Below are positions 1 through 5,365 of a stretch of 8,647 nt of DNA, in pieces (within the stretch, counting starts at the first letter, position 1; each line of letters starts with the position of its first letter). The translations under genes were made by a program, and so were the position numbers. The stretch is from positions 1 through 8,647 of the forward strand of contig JAZQBI010000225.1 of assembly GCA_045545635.1 (NCBI GenBank), read 5' to 3'. The notes under the pieces were generated by a model. That model ran no database searches, was not told the origin of the DNA, and saw nothing but the letters and a program-made list of their open reading frames with translations. The DNA comes from RGIG8748 sp045545635. GTDB taxonomy: Bacteria; Bacillota; Clostridia; UMGS1810.

Positions 1-77
1 ATCACGCTATGCTTTTGTGATAGCAATACGGCTATGGAAAGACCTACGTATCCTGTTCCTGCTACTGCAATTTTCAT
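1..77 (-). CDS. ugd: UDP-glucose 6-dehydrogenase, N-terminal fragment (cut by window edge)
   Basis: Only the first 25 codons are inside the window. They read MKIAVAGTGYVGLSIAVLL and six further residues, which is the typical N-terminal Rossmann strand and GxGxxG NAD-binding loop of the UDP-glucose/GDP-mannose dehydrogenase family. The wording of this stretch is characteristic of bacterial Ugd. The enzyme oxidises UDP-glucose twice with NAD+ to give UDP-glucuronate in the cytoplasm. The start is an ATG with a good AAGGAG site (85-90) seven bases upstream. The upstream neighbour is a UDP-glucuronate 4-epimerase, which would use the product, so the pair would make UDP-galacturonate. A MITE-like palindrome lies just upstream (104-255), so expression may differ from the rest of the operon. 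A UDP-N-acetylmannosamine or GDP-mannose dehydrogenase cannot be fully excluded from 25 residues. Confidence 0.85.
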   Translation of the reverse strand, partial: MKIAVAGTGYVGLSIAVLLSQKHSV

Positions 78-103
78 AAGAGTTCTCCTTTTAATAGTTT
101 TTT

Positions 104-255
104 TAGTCGATTGTAAAATTTTTCGTTTAAATGCCATTTTATAGGGGACGGGGCTGTTTTTGCACAAAATTCTTTGAATTTCGTGCAAAAAACCTGCCTT
201 GGGCGTCTGTCACCCACCGTCCCCAAATGCCATTTAAACATTTTACAATCGCCTA
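104..255. mobile_element. MITE-like imperfect palindrome at a TA site
   Basis: The two halves form a nested inverted repeat. Positions 104-119 pair with 240-255 (15 of 16 bases, core CGATTGTAAAAT). Positions 125-138 pair with 226-239 (13 of 14, GTTTAAATG core). Positions 144-151 (GGGGACGG) pair with 217-224 (CCGTCCCC). A central hairpin occupies 157-191. Both ends carry TA (104-105 and 254-255), which would fit a TA target-site duplication as made by IS630/Tc1-mariner-type transposases. There is no open reading frame, so a transposase would have to act in trans. It could alternatively be a non-mobile extragenic palindrome or a transcript-stabilising structure. The inverted repeats are direct observations; mobility is inference. 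Confidence 0.6.
157..191. repeat. Central hairpin of the palindromic element
   Basis: TTTTTGCAC at 157-165 is exactly complementary to 183-191. Inside it AAATTC (167-172) pairs with GAATTT (176-181) around a TTT loop, with one mismatched pair (166/182) between the two stems. This gives about 15 base pairs. No T run follows directly on the minus strand, so it is not a classic intrinsic terminator for the upstream epimerase. Confidence 0.7.
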
Positions 256-281
256 ATGGAATTTTTTGTAAAGCAAGTCAA
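253..281 (-). promoter_or_regulatory. Weak candidate promoter for ugd
   Basis: On the minus strand TTGACT (276-281) resembles a sigma-70/SigA -35 box. Exactly 17 bases further on lies CATTAG (253-258), which matches only three positions of TATAAT. The -10 position overlaps the TA at the end of the palindromic element, so insertion of that element may have changed or displaced an older promoter. The match is weak. Confidence 0.25.
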
Positions 282-340
282 CCCCTATGTCCGTTCTCAC
301 GAAAATCAGAGTTATTAAAATTATAGTGCTTCAAAAAGTC

Positions 341-359
341 CCTATGGTGTCTCCTATGG
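341..359. repeat. CCTATGG direct repeat, 12-bp period
   Basis: CCTATGG occurs at 341-347 and again at 353-359, about one helical turn apart, with a partial third copy (CCTATG) at 284-289. It lies in the non-coding gap directly behind the epimerase. Such spacing can mark half-sites of a DNA-binding protein, but chance is a real alternative for so short a word. Confidence 0.3.
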
Positions 360-384
360 CAACTTCAGATAGCAGTATTTACTG

Positions 385-1476
385 TTATATATTATAAAAC
401 TTTTTATACCACTTTGCAAATTCTCTCAAACCTTGTCTTAATGAGGTGTTGGGTTTAAAACCCAAATCCTCTTCCAAAGCGGAAGTATCCGCAAAGGTTA
501 CAGGCACATCTCCCGGCTGCATTGGAACGAGCTTTTTGTGAGCTTCAAAATCATAGTCCTCCGGAAGAACACCTGCCATAACAAGCTCCTCCTGCAAAAT
601 AGTAACAAAATTCAAAAGATTTTCAGGATTACTGTTACCGATATTGTAAACTTTGTATGGAGGAAGTGGCAAGCCATCGTCGCCTGTTTGTTTCTCCGGT
701 GCGTGCATCATAACACGCTTTACACCCTCAACTATATCGTCAACATATGTAAAATCTCGTTTGCAATTTCCATAGTTAAATATTTCTATGGTCTTTCCAT
801 CAATGAGCTTGTTGGTAAAACCGAAATATGCCATATCCGGTCTTCCGGCAGGACCATAAACAGTAAAAAAGCGAAGTCCTGTTGACGGTATATTGTATAG
901 CTTGCTGTAGGCGTGTGCCATAAGCTCATTGGATTTTTTTGTGGCTGCATAGAGTGAAACAGGGTTATCAACCTTGTCATCAGTACTGTAGGGAACCTTT
1001 TTGTTGCTTCCATACACGCTGGAACTCGAAGCATATACAAGATGATCTACACCCTTCTTACCATCATCGTATGAATGACGGCAAGCCTCGAGAATGTTGT
1101 AAAAACCGATGAGATTAGCCTCTATGTACGCATCGGGATTTGTTATGGAATAACGAACTCCTGCCTGAGCCGCAAGGTTAACCACCACATCAAACTCCCA
1201 GTTCATAAATAGCTCGTCTATGAGATTTTTGTCTGCTATGTTACCCTCAACAAATGTCCATTTTGCATCGGGATATTCTTCCATCATAGCCTCTATGTTT
1301 TCTAATCTGTGATGTTTAAGTGAAACATCGTAATAATCATTCATATTGTCTACACCGACAATACTGACAGTACCGACTGTTTTAATAAGCTTCATTACAA
1401 GATTGGCACCAATAAACCCTGCCGCACCTGTAACTAAAATCGTTCTATTTTCCAAAAACACATTTTGTTTTAACAT
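385..1476 (-). CDS. UDP-glucuronate 4-epimerase (extended SDR family)
   Basis: This 363-residue cytoplasmic NAD-dependent epimerase belongs to the extended short-chain dehydrogenase (GalE-like) family. It has the Rossmann loop GAAGFIG at 17-23, then DNMNDYYDVSLK (43-54), which is a typical feature of UDP-glucuronate 4-epimerases (CapI/LspL group). The YASSSSVYG strand follows at 148-156, the catalytic YxxxK pair at Y176 and K180, the FTVYGPAGRPDMA segment at 204-216, RDFTYVDD at 240-247 and QPGDVPVTFADTS at 320-332. Length is usual for the family. It would interconvert UDP-GlcA and UDP-GalA, using the product of the downstream ugd. The start ATG overlaps the end of the nucleotidyltransferase gene by 7 bp, with a GAGGGA site inside that gene, which suggests translational coupling. 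Less likely substrates are UDP-GlcNAc/GalNAc or UDP-glucose. Confidence 0.88.
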   Translation of the reverse strand: MLKQNVFLENRTILVTGAAGFIGANLVMKLIKTVGTVSIVGVDNMNDYYDVSLKHHRLENIEAMMEEYPDAKWTFVEGNIADKNLIDELFMNWEFDVVVNLAAQAGVRYSITNPDAYIEANLIGFYNILEACRHSYDDGKKGVDHLVYASSSSVYGSNKKVPYSTDDKVDNPVSLYAATKKSNELMAHAYSKLYNIPSTGLRFFTVYGPAGRPDMAYFGFTNKLIDGKTIEIFNYGNCKRDFTYVDDIVEGVKRVMMHAPEKQTGDDGLPLPPYKVYNIGNSNPENLLNFVTILQEELVMAGVLPEDYDFEAHKKLVPMQPGDVPVTFADTSALEEDLGFKPNTSLRQGLREFAKWYKKFYNI

Positions 1477-2207
1477 TTTATTCCCTCATATTCTTCCTGA
1501 ACCTTTTCGTAGCTTTCCAGATTACCTATATCATAACGTTTGCCCGGCATTTCCATAGCGTACATATTGACTTTCTGGCACATCCAGGCAACAAGACTGC
1601 CCGGAGCATCAATAGCACATCCGCCGTGTAATGCTTCTTCAATAAGCTTGATATCGTGAATTTTGTAGTAATAGAAAGGCGGACAACACCAATTGGATTT
1701 TGGTTCATTGGGTTTTTCCTGAAGCTCAAGAACTCTCTCGGTTTCGTCTATGACAGCAACTCCGCTTTTGGAAAGGCGTTTTTCGTCTGCTTCGTAATAT
1801 CTCATAATGCAGGAAGCTTTCTTGTCACGGGCGTATTTTATAAAATCCGTAAGGCTGAAATCCAAAAGATTATCCCCGGCTATAACCAATATATCATCAA
1901 GAAGCTTAAGCCTTTCTATGGCAAACCAGATATCACGGACAGCACCGAGTCTTGTCTCATTGGAGCTTGTGCCGTCATCCACCACGGTTATCTTGTACTT
2001 GGACTTCCTTGCCCAATCCTCAAAATGATGTGCAAACTTGTGATTTGTTACCACAACATATTCATCAACAAGATTGCAAGTGTCTATATCATCAATAAGC
2101 CAATCAAGAATGGTCCTGCCCTGAACCTCAAGAAGCGGCTTGGGGAAGTTTGCAGTGAGAGGATAAAGCCTCGTGGCATATCCTGCGGCCAAAATTAAAC
2201 ATTTCAT
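1470..2207 (-). CDS. Sugar-1-phosphate nucleotidyltransferase (RmlA-like fold)
   Basis: This 245-residue protein is a single-domain NTP_transferase (GT-A-like) enzyme without the C-terminal left-handed helix seen in GlmU or GlgC. The N-terminal signature is LAAGYATRLYPLT (6-18), where the usual G-x-G-T-R-L loop has Ala for the second Gly. K23 in FPKPLL, metal-binding D112 in AGDNLLD, EKP at 164-166 and D226 in RYDIG complete the active site. The family couples a sugar-1-phosphate or phospho-alcohol to NTP, releasing pyrophosphate. Co-transcription with two anomeric sugar kinases and a UDP-GlcA epimerase makes a UTP-dependent role (GalA-1-P or HexNAc-1-P) plausible. Thymidylyl- or cytidylyltransferase activity, as in RmlA or LicC relatives, is not excluded. 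The ATG at 2207 is chosen over 2216 because the AAGGGA site (2218-2223) lies 10 bases from it but only one base from the other. Confidence 0.85.
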   Translation of the reverse strand: MKCLILAAGYATRLYPLTANFPKPLLEVQGRTILDWLIDDIDTCNLVDEYVVVTNHKFAHHFEDWARKSKYKITVVDDGTSSNETRLGAVRDIWFAIERLKLLDDILVIAGDNLLDFSLTDFIKYARDKKASCIMRYYEADEKRLSKSGVAVIDETERVLELQEKPNEPKSNWCCPPFYYYKIHDIKLIEEALHGGCAIDAPGSLVAWMCQKVNMYAMEMPGKRYDIGNLESYEKVQEEYEGIKC

Positions 2208-2217
2208 ATTTATCATG

Positions 2218-2223
2218 TCCCTT
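2218..2223 (-). promoter_or_regulatory. Ribosome binding site deciding the nucleotidyltransferase start
   Basis: AAGGGA on the minus strand is 10 bases before the ATG at 2207 and one base before the in-frame ATG at 2216. Normal spacing favours 2207, giving a protein that begins MKCLILAAG, the usual family N-terminus. Confidence 0.6.
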
Positions 2224-2244
2224 TTTTAAAAATTACATAATTGT

Positions 2245-2547
2245 CTATGCTACATTATAGCCATTAGACATAACGTCATTTACAAATCCGGTTTTGTCAT
2301 TTGAAATATCCAACAAAATCGGTTCAATAATTGTGTTAACCTCACATGTATATTGATACAATTTAGCTGAAGTTTCTAAAATATCACCATCGAAACCGTC
2401 AAAAACAACAGCAATATCTATATCACTATCTTCATGTGGAACTCCATCATTGTAAGAGCCATAAAGCACTATTGCTAATGGGTTCATTTCTTTTTTTACC
2501 AGTTCTGCATAACTTTTAGCAATTTCTAAAGCTGTTCTCTTATCCAT
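2245..2547 (-). CDS. MNT-type minimal nucleotidyltransferase (HEPN/MNT module)
   Basis: This 100-residue protein has the complete GSx10DxD signature of the DNA polymerase beta-like minimal nucleotidyltransferases: G30-S31, then ten residues, then D42 and D44 in DSDIDIAVVF. Further acidic residues that could complete the metal site are E75 and D80 in IIEPILLD. In characterised HEPN/MNT pairs the MNT protein acts as antitoxin by transferring AMP from ATP onto a tyrosine of the HEPN partner. Length is normal for a free-standing MNT. Its start overlaps the end of the HEPN gene by 22 bp, with an AAGGAGC site (2555-2561) inside that gene, so the two are translated together. The gene is more AT-rich than the sugar genes around it. 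Sugar nucleotide synthesis is an unlikely role. Target and function here are inferred from the family only. Confidence 0.85.
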   Translation of the reverse strand: MDKRTALEIAKSYAELVKKEMNPLAIVLYGSYNDGVPHEDSDIDIAVVFDGFDGDILETSAKLYQYTCEVNTIIEPILLDISNDKTGFVNDVMSNGYNVA

Positions 2548-2912
2548 AATATCAGCTCCTTGGTACCGTTAATTATTTCTAAACATTTACTCGAATTCAA
2601 ATATTTCAACATTTCATCCTTATATGTTGGATATCGACTTTCAATATTCAGAGGATTTAGCAAAAAAAGTAATTTTTTATGTTTCTCCGGGATTATACCC
2701 AACAAACCACATTGTTCTGCCAAACGAATAAGATTATGAATTTTAGGAGGAACTTGTTCTGTCCTGGAAGATAGTACCGCCTTGAATGCTTTTTCAACAC
2801 TTTGATGGCACATAAAACCTACATACAAGTACCTTTGAGTTTCCAACATTGCAAGTGAAGTATCTAAATCATACTCTGACATTTCTAACCAATATTTGAC
2901 TTTTTCATCCAT
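2526..2912 (-). CDS. HEPN-domain protein (HEPN/MNT module)
   Basis: This 128-residue, mostly helical protein matches the HEPN domain (Pfam HEPN, PF05168 type). Helix 1 contains YWLEMSEYDLDTSLAML (7-23). The signature VGFMCHQSVEKAFKAVL spans 31-47, HNLIRLAEQCG follows at 59-69 and ESRYPTY at 91-97. HEPN proteins paired with MNT are often ribonuclease toxins, but the canonical RNase motif Rx4-6H cannot be found in the C-terminal half. R93 in RYP is not followed by a suitably placed His. It may therefore belong to the non-RNase or regulatory branch that is common in this subfamily. The start is taken at the ATG at 2912, with GGAGAG (2921-2926) eight bases upstream. A GTG at 2921 would add three residues but overlaps that site. 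It precedes and overlaps the MNT gene. Confidence 0.85.
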   Translation of the reverse strand: MDEKVKYWLEMSEYDLDTSLAMLETQRYLYVGFMCHQSVEKAFKAVLSSRTEQVPPKIHNLIRLAEQCGLLGIIPEKHKKLLFLLNPLNIESRYPTYKDEMLKYLNSSKCLEIINGTKELILWIREQL

Positions 2913-2920
2913 ACATATCA

Positions 2921-2926
2921 CTCTCC
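2921..2926 (-). promoter_or_regulatory. Ribosome binding site deciding the HEPN start
   Basis: GGAGAG on the minus strand is eight bases before the ATG at 2912. The alternative in-frame GTG at 2921 begins inside this site, so the ATG is preferred. The resulting N-terminus, MDEKVKYWLEMSEYDLD, is typical of the HEPN family. Confidence 0.6.
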
Positions 2927-2946
2927 ATTACATTTCTCATAGTAAT

Positions 2947-2973
2947 ATTATAATGTCCACAACATTAACGCAA
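2947..2973 (-). promoter_or_regulatory. Candidate promoter for the HEPN/MNT pair
   Basis: A perfect TATAAT lies at 2947-2952 on the minus strand, 34 bases before the HEPN start codon. The best upstream box is TTGCGT (2968-2973), but its spacer of 15 bases is short, so the -35 is weak. An 8-bp palindrome, TAATATTA (2943-2950), overlaps the -10 box and could be an operator for autoregulation. The 84-bp spacer after the kinase gene is the longest gap between the genes from the TagD-like gene to the epimerase, which supports independent transcription of the module. Confidence 0.4.
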
Positions 2974-2996
2974 TATCAAAAACATGAATTGCACAA

Positions 2997-4175
2997 TCAA
3001 ACACTAAGCGAAACGCCATCAGCACTAACGCATATATGTGCAGAATACTTACCCCTGAGTTCAGGGAAAGCAGCAAGGTACTTATCTTCCACATTCTTAA
3101 GAATCTGCTCTTCAAATGCAGGATCTATAAGTGCCATACAACATCCCTTGAAGCCTGCACCAGAGAATCTTCCTCCATAGATGCCGTCTGTTTTTGTCAT
3201 AATGTCATATAGTTCAACAAGCTCCGGTGAGCCGGTCTCCCAGCTATGTATAGAAGAATAACCACTCTCAAAAGAAATCTTTCCGTATTCTTCGATATCT
3301 CCCTTTCTCCACGCAGAAGCCGCTTTTTCCACACGCTCCATCTCTGAAAACCAATGCTCTGCTCTCCTTCTCCAGTTTTCGGGAAGCTTATCCTTATATT
3401 CTTCATACACTTTTCTTGGAACATCACGAAGATAGGTCTCCTCAAATTTTCCGTAATCCATATTTGCATATGCCTTAAGTGCGTATGCGGCACTACGGCA
3501 CTCGTCCACCCTCATATTGAACTTTGAGCCTGCAAGGCTTCTTTCCAAGCCCGAGAAAAATATAGCAATTTTATATGGCTTCATATTGGGATTTGTAGGT
3601 ATGAGTTCGTATGTATCATCCTTGGTATCCAAGTAGAGAAGGTGGTCTTTTCTTGAAAAAACTTCGCAGCTTTGGTCAAGTTTACCGCAAGCTACACCAA
3701 CATACTTATTTTCTGCACCAAGTGCCATCTGGATAATTTCCTGCTTTGAAACCCTAATGTCATTAACCTTGCAAAGAGCAGATAAAAAAGCTATGATAAC
3801 CGCTGCCGATGAGGAAAGACCGCCAATAGGCAAAGAGCCCTCTATGACACCGCAAATGCCAACAGAGAGTTTGTGCTTTTTCTTGAGTGCCAGAGTTGCA
3901 CCACGCAGATGATCTGCCCAGTCATTTTCCTTGGTTTTGGGAACACTGTCTATATGCCACTGAGCACGTTTATCGAACTGGAGCGAAGACATCTCCACCA
4001 CTCCATTCTGCTTGGGGCGGTATGCTATGTGTATGCCCTTATCTATAGCGAGACCTGTTATTTTACCAAAATTGTGATCCACGTGTGCACCAACGGGACA
4101 AATTCTGTAGGGACAAAATGCAACTGCATCAGGTTCCCTTTTATATATTTCGTTAAATACTTCTACACATTTCAT
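2997..4175 (-). CDS. GHMP sugar 1-kinase, galacturonokinase-like
   Basis: This 392-residue cytoplasmic kinase is of the galactokinase branch of the GHMP superfamily. It has the ATP-binding loop PIGGLSSSAA (116-125), the GKLDQ stretch (164-168) with the presumed catalytic Asp D167, and the third motif GGRFSGAGFKGCC (334-346). The sugar-binding N-terminal motif is the informative part. Galactokinases read GRVNLIGEHTDYNxG, whereas this protein reads CPYRICPVGAHVDHNFG (21-37). The Glu becomes Ala and the Tyr becomes His, as in plant galacturonokinase (CPYRICPxGAHxDH). I infer that it phosphorylates D-galacturonate, or a related acidic or modified hexose, at C1. The next gene downstream in the sugar set is a nucleotidyltransferase, and the UDP-GlcA 4-epimerase would make the same UDP-GalA product. 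An AAGGAA site (4185-4190) is nine bases before the ATG. True galactokinase activity is less likely but untested. Confidence 0.75.
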   Translation of the reverse strand: MKCVEVFNEIYKREPDAVAFCPYRICPVGAHVDHNFGKITGLAIDKGIHIAYRPKQNGVVEMSSLQFDKRAQWHIDSVPKTKENDWADHLRGATLALKKKHKLSVGICGVIEGSLPIGGLSSSAAVIIAFLSALCKVNDIRVSKQEIIQMALGAENKYVGVACGKLDQSCEVFSRKDHLLYLDTKDDTYELIPTNPNMKPYKIAIFFSGLERSLAGSKFNMRVDECRSAAYALKAYANMDYGKFEETYLRDVPRKVYEEYKDKLPENWRRRAEHWFSEMERVEKAASAWRKGDIEEYGKISFESGYSSIHSWETGSPELVELYDIMTKTDGIYGGRFSGAGFKGCCMALIDPAFEEQILKNVEDKYLAAFPELRGKYSAHICVSADGVSLSV

Positions 4176-4202
4176 ACCATCGGGTTCCTTTCGGAGTATT
4201 TT

Positions 4203-5306
4203 TTAGAACGGAATATTTGCAATTTCTGCCACTATTGCATTCATTGCACCAAGCTTATCGTACATATCGTCTGCAAGAGCAAGCTGAGCACGTGTACGAA
4301 CAAGATTGTGACCACGATAAAGTGTCTTAAAGTACTGGTCACCTGTAATGTAGTCATCCAGAAAACGAACTGCAAGCTCTACCGTCATAACAAATGCACC
4401 GAGAGCGAGGGTTTTGATTTCTGTGGGTGTGAGGGATGATGCCACCTCGGGTATGAAGCCTTCCGCAAAAGCACGGAATCTATCCATATCAAGGCACACC
4501 TTGGATGTATCCTTTTCGTCCTCGGCAGCAACATTGCATGCAAAACGAACCGCATCACCAAAATCGTGTGCAACGAGACCGGGCATAACGGTATCCAGAT
4601 CTATTACAGTCTTTGCCTCTCCTGTATTTACATCAAAAAGGATATTGTTCATCTTGGTGTCATTGTGAGTAACACGCATAGGAAGCTCCTGAGAGTCAAT
4701 AAGCTCATTGAGTCTCACTGCAAGAGCCTTGTAGTTTTTGATACGCTCAATTTCGTCAAGAACTTCATCTGCTCTGCCGCAAGGGTCCTCGTTGACATGG
4801 CGCATAAGCACCGCTATACGGCTACGGGTATTGTGGAAGTTGGGAATGGTTTCATAAAGCGAGCTTGCATCAAAATCCGAAAGCTGTGTCTGAAAGTGGC
4901 CAAATGCCTTACCTGCAGACTTGAGCTTATCCAGATCATCGCAGGAGTTATATGTAACGGTATTGGGTACATACTCGGATATACGCCAGAAAGCCTGATC
5001 CACGGTATAGTAGTTCTTACCGTTTTCCCTATGGGCAAAATGCATTACGCAATCGCGGCTTTCTCCGTTTTCTTCCAGTTTACTTGCAATATGGCTTGTG
5101 ATAGCCTCGATATTTTTCATAATCTGCTTGGGACTTTTGAAAACAAATATATTTACCTTCTGGAAAACATATCTTTTTCTCACCCCATCAGACACCATAT
5201 ATACATCGTATGTCTGATTAACATTGCCGTTACCTATCTGTTCGATAGCTTCAATTTCACCGGGAAGCTGAAACACCTCGGCAAGCTCTGTGAATTTTTC
5301 TTTCAT
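4203..5306 (-). CDS. nahK: NahK-like N-acetylhexosamine 1-kinase (APH fold)
   Basis: This 367-residue protein belongs to the aminoglycoside phosphotransferase/choline kinase fold and closely resembles bifidobacterial N-acetylhexosamine 1-kinase (about 360 residues). Shared segments include GNGNVNQTYDV (26-36, nucleotide loop), RYVFQKVN (45-52), FWRISEYVPNTVTYN (106-120), the catalytic loop RVTHNDTKMNNIL (211-223) with D216, the metal-binding segment VIDLDTVMPG (234-243), and GHNLVRTRAQLAL (332-344). NahK phosphorylates GlcNAc or GalNAc at C1 with ATP. In bifidobacteria it serves the lacto-N-biose pathway, but no phosphorylase or epimerase of that pathway is seen here, so it probably feeds UDP-HexNAc synthesis. 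The ATG at 5306 is preferred to a GTG at 5315 because the AGGAG site (5315-5319) is eight bases before it. It lies 27 bp before the next kinase gene. The sugar specificity is inferred. Confidence 0.82.
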   Translation of the reverse strand: MKEKFTELAEVFQLPGEIEAIEQIGNGNVNQTYDVYMVSDGVRKRYVFQKVNIFVFKSPKQIMKNIEAITSHIASKLEENGESRDCVMHFAHRENGKNYYTVDQAFWRISEYVPNTVTYNSCDDLDKLKSAGKAFGHFQTQLSDFDASSLYETIPNFHNTRSRIAVLMRHVNEDPCGRADEVLDEIERIKNYKALAVRLNELIDSQELPMRVTHNDTKMNNILFDVNTGEAKTVIDLDTVMPGLVAHDFGDAVRFACNVAAEDEKDTSKVCLDMDRFRAFAEGFIPEVASSLTPTEIKTLALGAFVMTVELAVRFLDDYITGDQYFKTLYRGHNLVRTRAQLALADDMYDKLGAMNAIVAEIANIPF

Positions 5307-5314
5307 ATTGCACA

Positions 5315-5319
5315 CTCCT
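5315..5319 (-). promoter_or_regulatory. Ribosome binding site deciding the NahK-like start
   Basis: AGGAG on the minus strand is eight bases before the ATG at 5306. The in-frame GTG at 5315 overlaps this site and cannot use it, so the three extra N-terminal residues are unlikely to be made. Confidence 0.65.
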
Positions 5320-5347
5320 GTACTATATTTTTAAAGCATCTCTACAT

Positions 5348-5363
5348 ATTTTGTAAACAAAAT
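5348..5363. repeat. 7-2-7 dyad after the fkp stop codon
   Basis: ATTTTGT (5348-5354) and ACAAAAT (5357-5363) are perfect inverted repeats separated by AA. The dyad begins two bases after the fkp stop, in the 59-bp spacer before the NahK-like gene. The stem is all A/T except one G-C pair and has no following T run, so a terminator is unlikely. An operator or an mRNA processing or stability element is possible. Confidence 0.3.
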
Positions 5364-5365
5364 CC

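Larger units (their letters stand above)
78..384. other. 307-bp gap between epimerase and ugd
   Basis: No coding sequence is supported in this gap. From right to left along the direction of transcription it holds about 130 bp of AT-rich DNA after the epimerase stop, with a CCTATGG direct repeat and a possible TTGACT promoter box. It then holds a MITE-like palindromic element (104-255) and the ugd leader with its ribosome binding site. I see no clear rho-independent terminator (GC-rich stem followed by a T run on the minus strand) behind the epimerase, so read-through into ugd remains possible. Confidence 0.6.

Noticed and set aside
157..191. Rho-independent terminator for the epimerase
   Set aside because: The hairpin is AT-rich, about 200 bp from the stop codon, symmetrical, and not followed by a T run on the minus strand. 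It fits better as the centre of the palindromic element.
104..255. CRISPR array or riboswitch
   Set aside because: There are only inverted repeats with no regular repeat-spacer pattern, and I recognise no conserved riboswitch core.
786..1040. Minus-strand 84-residue frame inside the epimerase gene
   Set aside because: It is a shifted frame within a continuous, motif-complete epimerase, so it is not evidence of a frameshift or a nested gene.
1656..2198. Plus-strand open frame of 180 residues opposite the nucleotidyltransferase
   Set aside because: It is a shadow of the minus-strand gene, with no recognisable domain, and sits in a locus where every supported gene is on the other strand.
2997..4175. 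Ordinary galactokinase (galK) of the Leloir pathway
   Set aside because: The GEHTDY sugar motif is replaced by GAHVDH, and no galT, galE or galactose regulator is nearby, so I prefer the galacturonokinase-like call.
3873..4439. Plus-strand open frame of 188 residues spanning two kinase genes
   Set aside because: It crosses the ends of two well-supported minus-strand genes and has a Cys-rich, unfamiliar sequence typical of antisense shadows.
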